From an uncultured Lachnospiraceae bacterium (GTDB lineage Bacteria > Bacillota > Clostridia > Lachnospirales > Lachnospiraceae), in the NCBI GenBank assembly GCA_910586275.1, contig CAJUIM010000024.1, positions 1-33,745 of the forward strand: a stretch of 33,745 nucleotides of DNA, given 5' to 3'. Made by a program: the position numbers and the translations under genes. Of this stretch, positions 24,545 through 31,966 are shown in pieces. The notes under the pieces are model-generated. The model was not told where the DNA came from, searched no databases, and saw only the letters and a list, made by a program, of their open reading frames with translations. Positions within the stretch are counted from its first letter, which is position 1. Every line of letters begins with the position of its first letter.

Positions 24545-25024
24545 ATGAAAATACGGCGTGCGCAGGAAAAAGATTTAGGACGTATCCATGAACTTTTAGT
24601 GCAAGTATGCATGGTACATCATAAGGGGCGGCCTGACTTGTTTCAGGGGAACGGAAACCGTAAGTATACGGACAGTCAGCTGCTGGAAATTATCCGGGAT
24701 GAGGGACGGCCGGTATTTGTGGCGGCAGATGAGACAGACAGGGTTCTCGGATATGCATTCTGTATTCTGAAGCAATATAAGGAAGACAACATACTGACGG
24801 ATATCAAAACCCTTTACATAGACGATTTGTGCGTGGATCAGGAGATCCGCGGACAGCATATCGGAACATCTTTATATGAGGAAGTGCTGGAATTCGCCAA
24901 AGCAAGCGGCTGTTACAATGTGACGCTGAATGTGTGGAGCTGCAATGAGCCGGCCATGAAGTTTTATGAAAAATGCGGGCTGAAGCCGCAGAAAGTAGGA
25001 ATGGAGACAATTCTTGGGCAATGA
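24545..25024 (+). CDS. GNAT family N-acetyltransferase
   Basis: A 159-residue acetyl-CoA-dependent acetyltransferase. MKIRRAQEKDLGRIHELL is a typical GNAT start, and motif A is LYIDDLCVDQEIRGQHIGTSLYEEV (R/Q-x-x-G-x-G/A acetyl-CoA loop). The tail has LNVWSCNEPAMKFYEKCGLKPQ. The substrate is not predictable. ATG 24545 follows TAGGAGGACAGG, which includes the thioesterase stop; the frame is open further upstream but overlaps that gene. Its stop TGA overlaps the ATG of the following small ORF. Confidence 0.92.
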   Translation: MKIRRAQEKDLGRIHELLVQVCMVHHKGRPDLFQGNGNRKYTDSQLLEIIRDEGRPVFVAADETDRVLGYAFCILKQYKEDNILTDIKTLYIDDLCVDQEIRGQHIGTSLYEEVLEFAKASGCYNVTLNVWSCNEPAMKFYEKCGLKPQKVGMETILGQ

Positions 25025-25191
25025 CATTGCCAATGGCAGCAAAGGAATTAGGTTTCTGCGATATTTTAAAGGATATTCTGGAAGAAGTGAAAGAAGTATG
25101 CTATAATTTGGAAAAGCGGTTCGGAAGGAATCTTTCCGACACGCTCCTGGAAAAGGAAATAGTTCTGCAGGGAGACAGGATATGGGTATAG
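25021..25191 (+). CDS. Possible 56-residue small protein of unknown function
   Basis: This ORF starts at an ATG overlapping the GNAT stop (ATGA) and ends at a TAG inside the start region of the downstream kinase gene. The protein has an amphipathic central segment (CDILKDILEEVKEVCYNLEKR) and no recognised domain. The Shine-Dalgarno is weak (GGAGAC, about 12 bases upstream), so expression would depend on coupling. It fills a gap of 157 bp that otherwise holds no gene. It may be a small partner of the kinase or an unexpressed frame. Confidence 0.45.
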   Translation: MTLPMAAKELGFCDILKDILEEVKEVCYNLEKRFGRNLSDTLLEKEIVLQGDRIWV

Positions 25192-27215
25192 TCGGCAAAT
25201 TGGGATTAGAAGATATAGTGGCGGGCATTCCGGGAGGTTTTTTTATTTACCGTGCGTACGGAGAGGAAGAGATTATATATTCTAATCATGAAATCTGGGA
25301 TATATACAATTGCAGTTCGGAAGAAGAATTTAATCAGCTGACAGGGAATAAATTCAGCGGCATGGTACATCCGGAAGATTTTCAGCGGGTGGAGAAAAGC
25401 ATATGGGAACAGATCCGGGAAGAGAGGAAGAAATTTGATTATGTGGAGTACCGTATAATCACGAAGGACGGACAGATCCGTTGGGTGGAAGACTTTGGGC
25501 AGTTGGTGGAGAATGATGTTTACGGGGATATCTTTTATGTATTTGTCAGTGATATTACCGATAAAATGCTCCATGATATGCAGAAGCAGGAACAATATTG
25601 GAACCGCATTGAGGACAGGGCTCTTCTTCAGGCCGTGATTCAGAGCACAATTTTTGCATACAGGGAAGTTTACATAATTAATTTGCAGGATAATTTCGGA
25701 AGGATGATTTATCCGGATGACCAGAACGGCAATGAAACGGGGGATTATAAGCAGCTTGTGGAGCGGCATTTCCAAGAGGGGATTCTTCCGCGGGACAATG
25801 AAGATACGGTAAGGAGCATATTGCAGCCGGAAGCTATAAGGGCGGCGCTGATGGGAAAGAACAGCGTGGAATATCAATACCGTAAGCGTAAAGAAGACGG
25901 AACGATGGAGTGGTGCGCTACTACGGTTACGGTAAGCGAGAGGATAGACGGCATTCCTGTTATGGTGGTGATGTGCGTACGCAGCGTGGATAGTATTGTC
26001 AAAAGGGAAGAACAGCAGAAATCCATCCTTGAGAATGCGCTGCTGAATGCAAATCAGGCAAATGAGGCAAAGACTGTATTCCTGACGAATATGTCTCATG
26101 ATATGCGTACGCCCATGAACGGAATCATGGGATTTTGCGATTTGGCATTAAGGCATGTGGGAGAGCCGGAGCGGGTAAGAGACTGCCTGATGAAGATATT
26201 GGAATCTTCCCATACGCTGCTTGGCATTATAGACAATATGCTGGATATGAGCCGTATCGAGTCGGGGCAGCTGAACTTGGAGAGAAGCGAGAACAACTTG
26301 GTGCAGATCATGAATGATGTCCATGGCTTACTGAAGGAAGGGATGGAAAGTAAGTATATTACCTATCGGCTGGATATGAGCGGGGTGGCGCATGAATGGG
26401 TATACTGTGACTTGCTGCGGATGCATCAGATTCTGGTCAATGTGATGGGAAATGCGGTGAAATTTACGGAGCCGGGCGGTGCCATAACCGTTACGGTAAA
26501 AGAGGAGCCGTCTTTAAGCAGCGGCATAGCCAATTATGAGTTTAGGATAAAGGATACAGGAATCGGCATGACGCCTGAATTCCGGGAAAAGGTATTTCAG
26601 CCTTTTGAGCGCGAGAGGACTTCCACTGTTTCCAAAATACCGGGAACGGGCTTGGGGCTGGCGGTCACGAAGAACATTGTGGATTTGATGAACGGCAATA
26701 TTGAGGTGGAAAGCGAAGTTGGGAAAGGGAGTGAATTCATTATCTCTCTGTCCTTCCGGATCAGGAAACAGTCACTGAAGATGGGCGATCTGCTCCAAAT
26801 GGCAACCGAAACAATGAATACGGACAATCTGGCAGGCAAATGTGTGCTTTTGGTAGAAGACAACGAACTTAACCGGGAGATTGCCAAGACATTGCTGGAA
26901 GAAGAGGGACTGATCATCCATGAGGCTGAGGACGGCGATGTGGCAGTGGAAATGTTAAGGAACTCACAGGGATTGTATGATTTTGTCCTGATGGATATTC
27001 AGATGCCGCGCATGAACGGTTATGAGGCGACTAGGGCGATACGGAAGCTGGAAGATAAAAAGCTGGCAGGGATACCCATTATTGCCATGTCAGCCAATGC
27101 TTTAGAAGAGGATAAAAAAGAGTCGCTGCGGGCAGGCATGGATATGCATCTGGCCAAGCCGATTGAGATGGATAAAGTTTTGGCAGCTTTAGAATGGATG
27201 ATGCTTAAAGAGTGA
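25182..27215 (+). CDS. Soluble PAS-domain hybrid histidine kinase with receiver domain
   Basis: A 677-residue cytoplasmic kinase with no membrane segment. A PAS fold (about 12-128, with IYRAYGEEEIIYSN and YRIITKDGQIRWVEDFGQ) is followed by a divergent PAS-like region (about 145-285). HisKA has NMSHDMRTPMNGIMGF with H306. The ATPase domain has ILVNVMGNAVKFTEPGG, DTGIGM and GTGLGLAVTKNIV. The C-terminal receiver has LVEDNELNREIA and phospho-acceptor D605 in FVLMDIQMPRMNG. AGGGAG sits before ATG 25182. It overlaps the small ORF upstream by ten bases. No cognate HPt or output regulator is nearby. The ligand is unknown. Confidence 0.93.
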   Translation: MGIVGKLGLEDIVAGIPGGFFIYRAYGEEEIIYSNHEIWDIYNCSSEEEFNQLTGNKFSGMVHPEDFQRVEKSIWEQIREERKKFDYVEYRIITKDGQIRWVEDFGQLVENDVYGDIFYVFVSDITDKMLHDMQKQEQYWNRIEDRALLQAVIQSTIFAYREVYIINLQDNFGRMIYPDDQNGNETGDYKQLVERHFQEGILPRDNEDTVRSILQPEAIRAALMGKNSVEYQYRKRKEDGTMEWCATTVTVSERIDGIPVMVVMCVRSVDSIVKREEQQKSILENALLNANQANEAKTVFLTNMSHDMRTPMNGIMGFCDLALRHVGEPERVRDCLMKILESSHTLLGIIDNMLDMSRIESGQLNLERSENNLVQIMNDVHGLLKEGMESKYITYRLDMSGVAHEWVYCDLLRMHQILVNVMGNAVKFTEPGGAITVTVKEEPSLSSGIANYEFRIKDTGIGMTPEFREKVFQPFERERTSTVSKIPGTGLGLAVTKNIVDLMNGNIEVESEVGKGSEFIISLSFRIRKQSLKMGDLLQMATETMNTDNLAGKCVLLVEDNELNREIAKTLLEEEGLIIHEAEDGDVAVEMLRNSQGLYDFVLMDIQMPRMNGYEATRAIRKLEDKKLAGIPIIAMSANALEEDKKESLRAGMDMHLAKPIEMDKVLAALEWMMLKE

Positions 27216-27235
27216 CGGTTTAGCCGTGACAGGGA

Positions 27236-27283
27236 ATCCGCAGAAGGGAAAAGTCTGTACAAAGGCACTTCCCTTCTGCGGAT
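27236..27283. terminator. Long hairpin between converging genes
   Basis: A perfect 15-bp stem, ATCCGCAGAAGGGAA (27236-27250) with its complement at 27269-27283, lies 20 bp after the kinase stop. No T-run follows on either strand, so termination may need Rho, or the hairpin may protect the 3' end. A weaker candidate, CCCG (27296-27299) with CGGG (27315-27318) followed by TTGTTTTT, lies just downstream on the plus strand. Confidence 0.55.
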
Positions 27284-27324
27284 CCAAGGATTATTCCCGC
27301 AGGCAGCGGGGCATCGGGTTGTTT

Positions 27325-27498
27325 TTAATATTTGTTTTCACTGCTGTCGGAGGGTTCGCCGCCCGGGCCGTCTCTCCTTGGCACTTCGTCAGGAATGATA
27401 TCTAGCGGCAAGTCTTCCTCCGGGATATTATGATCGTCATACAAATTATCACCAGATATTCTTTTGGTGGGAGTTCCCTTATTATTTTTATATTCCAT
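27325..27498 (-). CDS. Small acidic proline-rich protein of unknown function
   Basis: A 57-residue protein: a basic N-terminus (MEYKNNKGTPTKR) followed by an acidic, proline-rich tail (EEDLPLDIIPDEVPRRDGPGGE), with no hydrophobic helix, so cytoplasmic and probably disordered. I prefer the ATG at 27498, which has AAAGGAG about eight bases upstream, over the in-frame ATG at 27561. It stands alone on the minus strand, divergent from recQ and convergent with the kinase. I do not recognise a named family. Confidence 0.65.
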   Translation of the reverse strand: MEYKNNKGTPTKRISGDNLYDDHNIPEEDLPLDIIPDEVPRRDGPGGEPSDSSENKY

Positions 27499-27572
27499 TT
27501 TTCCGGCTCCTTTCCATAGGTCTGCAATGGCTGTGCCGTCCGTGTTTTTTCTGAACGGCATTTAAAGTATAT

Positions 27573-27593
27573 GTATTTTTTATGAAAAAATAC
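27573..27593. repeat. A/T palindrome between the small acidic gene and recQ
   Basis: GTATTTTTT (27573-27581) and AAAAAATAC (27585-27593) are perfect inverted arms around ATG, in the 214-bp divergent intergenic region. It could be an operator, a bidirectional transcription stop or a bent site. Confidence 0.4.
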
Positions 27594-27712
27594 TAGTAGC
27601 ACAGGTCAAAAATCCGGGAATAATTGACATAATTTTGCCGGCAATCAGATGCCGTGAAGAAAGATAAATAATAGTGAAAATGCAGAGGAAAGAGAGGGGA
27701 CGGAGGCAGTTT

Positions 27713-29584
27713 ATGAATGAGCATAGTAAGGTTCTGAAGCAATATTTTGGATATGATACGTTCAGGGAAGGGCAGGAGGAATTGGTGGAAAGCATTCTGA
27801 GCGGACAGGATACCTTTGGGATTATGCCTACAGGAGCAGGAAAATCCATATGTTTTCAGGTTCCGGCATTGATTCTGAAAGGAATTACGCTGGTAGTCTC
27901 GCCTTTGATTTCCCTGATGAAAGATCAGGTGGAAGGGCTGAATCAGGCAGGGGTGCATGCGGCCTATCTGAACAGTTCCCTGACGGCCGGGCAGTATCAG
28001 AAGGCCTTGGGGTATGCCAAGGAAGGACGGTATAAAATCATTTATGTGGCGCCGGAACGTTTGGTGACGGAGCATTTCTTGGATTTTGCTTTACAGGCAG
28101 ATATTTCTATGCTGGTGGTGGATGAAGCCCATTGTGTATCCCAGTGGGGGCAGGATTTCCGGCCAAGCTATCTGAAAATCGTGGAATTCATTCAGAAACT
28201 TCCGGTAAGACCCATTATCAGTGCATTTACGGCCACGGCCACAAAAGAAGTACGGGACGATATTATAGACATTCTTTTATTGCAGAACCCGAAAGTGGTG
28301 ACTACCGGGTTTGACCGTCCGAATCTCTATTTTGCGGTGCAGGCTCCCAAGGATAAATATGCATCCATGAAAAATTTTCTGGAACTTCATGCGGGGCAGA
28401 GCGGTATTGTATACTGTCTGACAAGGAAGTATGTGGAGGAAGTGTATGAAAAACTAATGAAAGACGGTTTTTCGGTGACAAAATATCATGCCGGGCTTTC
28501 AGACGGGGAGAGAAAGAAAAATCAGGAGGATTTTATATACAGCAGGTCGGAAATCATGGTGGCAACCAATGCGTTCGGCATGGGAATCGATAAGTCTGAC
28601 GTACGGTTTGTGGTACATTATAATATGCCCAAAAATATGGAAAGCTATTATCAGGAAGCAGGGCGTGCGGGACGGGACGGAGAAGCGGCGGAATGCGTTC
28701 TGCTGTATGCCGGGCAGGATGTGGTGACCAATCAGTTTTTTATCGAAAATAATAATGAAAATCAGGAACTGGACGAAACAAGCAGAAGGATGGTGGCAGA
28801 GAGAGACAGAGAAAGGCTTCGTAAGATGACTTTTTACTGTTTTACCAACGAATGCCTGCGGGATTATACCTTGCGTTATTTCGGGGAGTACGGCAGCAAT
28901 TACTGTGGGAACTGCTGTAACTGCCTGACTCAGTTTGAAAGTACGGACGTGACGGAAATTGCCAGAGGCATCGTAGGATGCGTGGAAAGCAGCCGACAGA
29001 GGTTCGGGACGAATGTAATCATCGATACGGTACATGGGGCGAATACGGCCAAAATACGCAATTACCGGATGGACGGGAACCCTCATTACGGAGAACTGGC
29101 CAAAGTGCCGGTTTTCCGCCTGCGGCAGGTCATGAATCACTTACAGCTTTACGGATACCTGAATGTGACAAGCGATGAATATGCAATCGTGAAGCTGACG
29201 GAAAAATCCGTGCCGGTACTGAAGGGGGAAGAGCAGATTGTCATGAAGCTGGCAAAGGAACAGGAGCATCCGGCGAAAATAAAAGGCGGCAGGGACGAAA
29301 AGGCAAAGCGCGGGCGGAAAGAGGCGGCTGCCGGTTTTTCCAAAGAAGAATTTTCGGAAAGGGAGGAACGGCTGTTTGGACGGCTGCGTGCGCTCCGGAC
29401 GGAAATCGCAAGGGAGGAAAACGTACCGCCTTATATTGTTTTTTCCGATAAGACATTAGTGCATATGTGCATTATAAAGCCGAAGACCAAGGAAGCCATG
29501 CTGACCGTATCCGGCGTGGGGGAATTTAAGTATGAGAAATATGGGGAGAGGTTTCTAGGCTGCGTGCGGGAGGAGGAGATTTGA
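27713..29584 (+). CDS. recQ: ATP-dependent DNA helicase RecQ
   Basis: 3'-5' superfamily 2 helicase in recombination and fork repair. The 623-residue protein has motif 0 YFGYDTFREGQEELV, Walker A MPTGAGKS, VVSPLISLMKDQV, DEAH (VVDEAHCVSQWGQDFRP), FTATAT, TGFDRPNL, VATNAFGMGIDK and YYQEAGRAGRDG. The zinc-binding cysteines are in CFTNECLRDY and NYCGNCCNC, followed by a winged helix (RLRQVMNHLQLYGYL) and a C-terminal HRDC domain (about 550-620). A Lys/Arg/Ala-rich linker precedes HRDC. ATG 27713 has GGAGG six bases upstream; ATG 27680 lacks a site. TTGACA at 27624-27629 could be a -35 box, but no good -10 follows. Confidence 0.97.
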   Translation: MNEHSKVLKQYFGYDTFREGQEELVESILSGQDTFGIMPTGAGKSICFQVPALILKGITLVVSPLISLMKDQVEGLNQAGVHAAYLNSSLTAGQYQKALGYAKEGRYKIIYVAPERLVTEHFLDFALQADISMLVVDEAHCVSQWGQDFRPSYLKIVEFIQKLPVRPIISAFTATATKEVRDDIIDILLLQNPKVVTTGFDRPNLYFAVQAPKDKYASMKNFLELHAGQSGIVYCLTRKYVEEVYEKLMKDGFSVTKYHAGLSDGERKKNQEDFIYSRSEIMVATNAFGMGIDKSDVRFVVHYNMPKNMESYYQEAGRAGRDGEAAECVLLYAGQDVVTNQFFIENNNENQELDETSRRMVAERDRERLRKMTFYCFTNECLRDYTLRYFGEYGSNYCGNCCNCLTQFESTDVTEIARGIVGCVESSRQRFGTNVIIDTVHGANTAKIRNYRMDGNPHYGELAKVPVFRLRQVMNHLQLYGYLNVTSDEYAIVKLTEKSVPVLKGEEQIVMKLAKEQEHPAKIKGGRDEKAKRGRKEAAAGFSKEEFSEREERLFGRLRALRTEIAREENVPPYIVFSDKTLVHMCIIKPKTKEAMLTVSGVGEFKYEKYGERFLGCVREEEI

Positions 29585-29662
29585 CCTTGATGCGGTATAC
29601 GGCAGAAGATAAAATGGAAGAATAATAGGAAGAAACAAAAGGGAAAATGAAAGAGGAGAATT

Positions 29663-30577
29663 ATGGAAATCAATTGGAAAGAACTGGGTATGGAAGATAA
29701 AGGAATCATTACCCATTATTATGACATGGAACCGGTAAGAAATTGTGAGTTCACTTTTGCCAATAACTATCTGTGGGCTCCGTTTTATGAAATCCGTTAT
29801 GCGGTAGTGGAGGATATGCTGGTCTTCTTATCGGATGAGGGCGAACTGTCCGTCAGCTATCCGCTTGGGAATGGGGACAGGAGAAAAGCCATAGATACAC
29901 TGTCCCGGTATTTTGAGGAAATGGGGCATCCATTTAAGATGCATCTCGTATCCCCGAAACAGTTTGAAGTATTGGAGGGGCTGTATCCCGGGAGATTTCA
30001 GGTAGCGTATGACAGAGATGCGGCCGATTATGTATATGAATCGGAACGGCTGATTTCATTGGCCGGAAAGAAACTGCATGGAAAGAGGAACCATATTAAC
30101 CGTTTCAAGGAAAATTATCCGGATTGGCAGTATGAGAGGATAACGGAAGGGAACGTGGCGGAATGCATAGCCATGGCGGAAGAGTGGAAAGCCCAGAACG
30201 GCTGTGGGGAAAGAGGGGAGAAGCACAATGAGTTCTGTGTCACCGTGAATGCTTTGGAAAAGCGGGAAGCGTTAGGGCTGCAGGGAGGATTGCTCCGTGC
30301 CGGCAAAAGAGTGGTCGCTTTTTCCATGGGGGAACCCTGCGGGAAGGATATGTTTGTAGTGCATATTGAAAAAGCCTTTGCCGAAGTGCAGGGAGCTTAC
30401 CCTATGATTAACCAGCAGTTTGCGGAACATGAGGCGGCAGGTTACAAATATATTAACCGGGAGGAGGATACGGGGGCAGAAGGGCTCAGAAAAGCAAAGC
30501 TGTCTTATGACCCGGTCTTCCTGATGGAGAAAGGCTTGGTTACGGAAAGGCAGAAAGCCGGCGGAAAGGAAGGATAA
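29663..30577 (+). CDS. DUF2156 / phosphatidylglycerol lysyltransferase-domain protein
   Basis: A 304-residue soluble protein with the LPG-synthase C-terminal (DUF2156) fold, which is a double GNAT-like domain. Visible features are DYVYESERLISLAGKKLHGKRNHINRFKENY, a positively charged family signature, and the C-terminal YKYINREEDTGAEGLRKAKLSYDP. There is no membrane-spanning flippase part, so this is not a full MprF, and the substrate is not evident; transfer of an aminoacyl or acyl group is inferred from the fold. GAGGAG lies before the ATG. The M18 aminopeptidase gene begins four bases after its stop. Confidence 0.87.
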   Translation: MEINWKELGMEDKGIITHYYDMEPVRNCEFTFANNYLWAPFYEIRYAVVEDMLVFLSDEGELSVSYPLGNGDRRKAIDTLSRYFEEMGHPFKMHLVSPKQFEVLEGLYPGRFQVAYDRDAADYVYESERLISLAGKKLHGKRNHINRFKENYPDWQYERITEGNVAECIAMAEEWKAQNGCGERGEKHNEFCVTVNALEKREALGLQGGLLRAGKRVVAFSMGEPCGKDMFVVHIEKAFAEVQGAYPMINQQFAEHEAAGYKYINREEDTGAEGLRKAKLSYDPVFLMEKGLVTERQKAGGKEG

Positions 30578-30581
30578 GAGG

Positions 30582-31898
30582 ATGGGTGAGGACAGAAGAA
30601 TGGATAAGGATAAAAGCGGAAAAAAAGTGACGGAGCAAGTGAATCAACTGTTTGCATTCATTAAACAAAGCCCTACTTGTTATCATGCCGTGGAAAATGT
30701 AGGGAAAGAACTGGAAGCGGCAGGCTATCGGCAGCTGTCGGAAAGGGAGGAATGGGAACTGGATTTGGGCGGAAAGTATTATGTCACAAGAAACGGCTCT
30801 TCCCTGATTGCGTTTTGGCTGCCTGCCAAAGAGCCGAAGGGATTCCATATCATTGCTTCCCATAGTGATTCGCCCTGCTTCAAAGTGAAGGAAAATCCGG
30901 ATATGCCTGCGGAGAATGCCTATGTCAGGCTGAATGTGGAGAAATATGGCGGAATGATATTGTCCACATGGCTGGACAGGCCTTTGTCGGTGGCGGGCCG
31001 GGTTGCGCTGGCAGGCAATGGGGGAGTTCGGAATGTGATGATTGACCGAGATTTGCTTCTTATCCCAAATGTGGCCATTCATATGAACCGTGACATGAAT
31101 AAGGGAGTGGAGTACAATGTGCAGACGGATATGCTCCCTCTGTATGCCGGAGAGAACGGAGAGAAGTCTTTTCCGGAATTGGTTGCAGAAGAAACAGGGG
31201 TCAGCACAGAGGATATTCTTGGGACAGACCTGTTCCTTTATAACAGGGAAGAGGGGCGGATTTTCGGTGCGGAAGGGGAGTTTGCCTGTGCTCCCAGACT
31301 GGATGATTTAGCCTGTGTCTATGCATCCTTAAAGGCAATGCTGCATGGAATGCCGGAAGAATACGCAAATGTGACGGCTGTTTTTGACAATGAAGAGGTG
31401 GGGAGCACAACGAAGCAAGGTGCGGCTTCCACATTTCTGCAGGATATTCTTGTGCGGATTGCGGAATCTCTTGGAATGACAGGAAGCGGTTACCGCCGGC
31501 TTCTGGCAGACAGCTTTATGATTTCGGCAGATAATGCCCATGCGGTACATCCCAATCATCCGGAGAAAGCAGATCCCACAAACCGTCCGTATCTCAATCA
31601 AGGGATTGTCATTAAATATCATGGTGGGCAGAAATATACGACCGATGCCGTTTCGGCGGCATATATGAAAGAAATCTGCCGGAAGGCGGGTGTGCCTTGG
31701 CAGGCTTATGCCAACCGGTCTGATATTGCAGGCGGTTCTACGCTTGGAAATCTTTCTGCGGCATTGGTGCCGGTGGATGCGGCGGATATCGGCTTGGCGC
31801 AGCTTGCCATGCATTCTGCCTATGAGACAATAGGGACAAAAGATGTGGATTATATGGTAAGGGCAATGGAATGCTTTTTTGGCACCCCATGCATATGA
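30582..31898 (+). CDS. M18 family zinc aminopeptidase
   Basis: A cytoplasmic dizinc exopeptidase removing N-terminal (often acidic or hydrophobic) residues. With 438 residues it has the family length. Expected metal and catalytic residues are H94 in ASHSDSPC, D241 in PRLDDLA, E271 and E272 in DNEEVGS, D317 in SADNAHAVHPNH and H411 in AMHSAYE. Other marks are KYGGMILSTWLDRPL and SDIAGGSTLGN. ATG 30582 is used; ATG 30600, with GGTGAGGAC upstream, is an in-frame alternative. It is tightly packed after the DUF2156 gene. The peptide substrate is unknown. Confidence 0.95.
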   Translation: MGEDRRMDKDKSGKKVTEQVNQLFAFIKQSPTCYHAVENVGKELEAAGYRQLSEREEWELDLGGKYYVTRNGSSLIAFWLPAKEPKGFHIIASHSDSPCFKVKENPDMPAENAYVRLNVEKYGGMILSTWLDRPLSVAGRVALAGNGGVRNVMIDRDLLLIPNVAIHMNRDMNKGVEYNVQTDMLPLYAGENGEKSFPELVAEETGVSTEDILGTDLFLYNREEGRIFGAEGEFACAPRLDDLACVYASLKAMLHGMPEEYANVTAVFDNEEVGSTTKQGAASTFLQDILVRIAESLGMTGSGYRRLLADSFMISADNAHAVHPNHPEKADPTNRPYLNQGIVIKYHGGQKYTTDAVSAAYMKEICRKAGVPWQAYANRSDIAGGSTLGNLSAALVPVDAADIGLAQLAMHSAYETIGTKDVDYMVRAMECFFGTPCI

Positions 31899-31917
31899 TA
31901 TAGGAAATGAAAAGTGA

Positions 31918-31941
31918 CAGACCGGCGGCATCCCCGGTCTG
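31918..31941 (+). repeat. Intercistronic hairpin before the S8 protease
   Basis: CAGACCGG (31918-31925) and CCGGTCTG (31934-31941) pair perfectly around an eight-base loop, between the aminopeptidase stop and the S8 protease start. No T-run follows. It may act as an mRNA processing or stability element. Confidence 0.4.
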
Positions 31942-31966
31942 CCGCAGAATGAAGTCAGGGGAAAAT

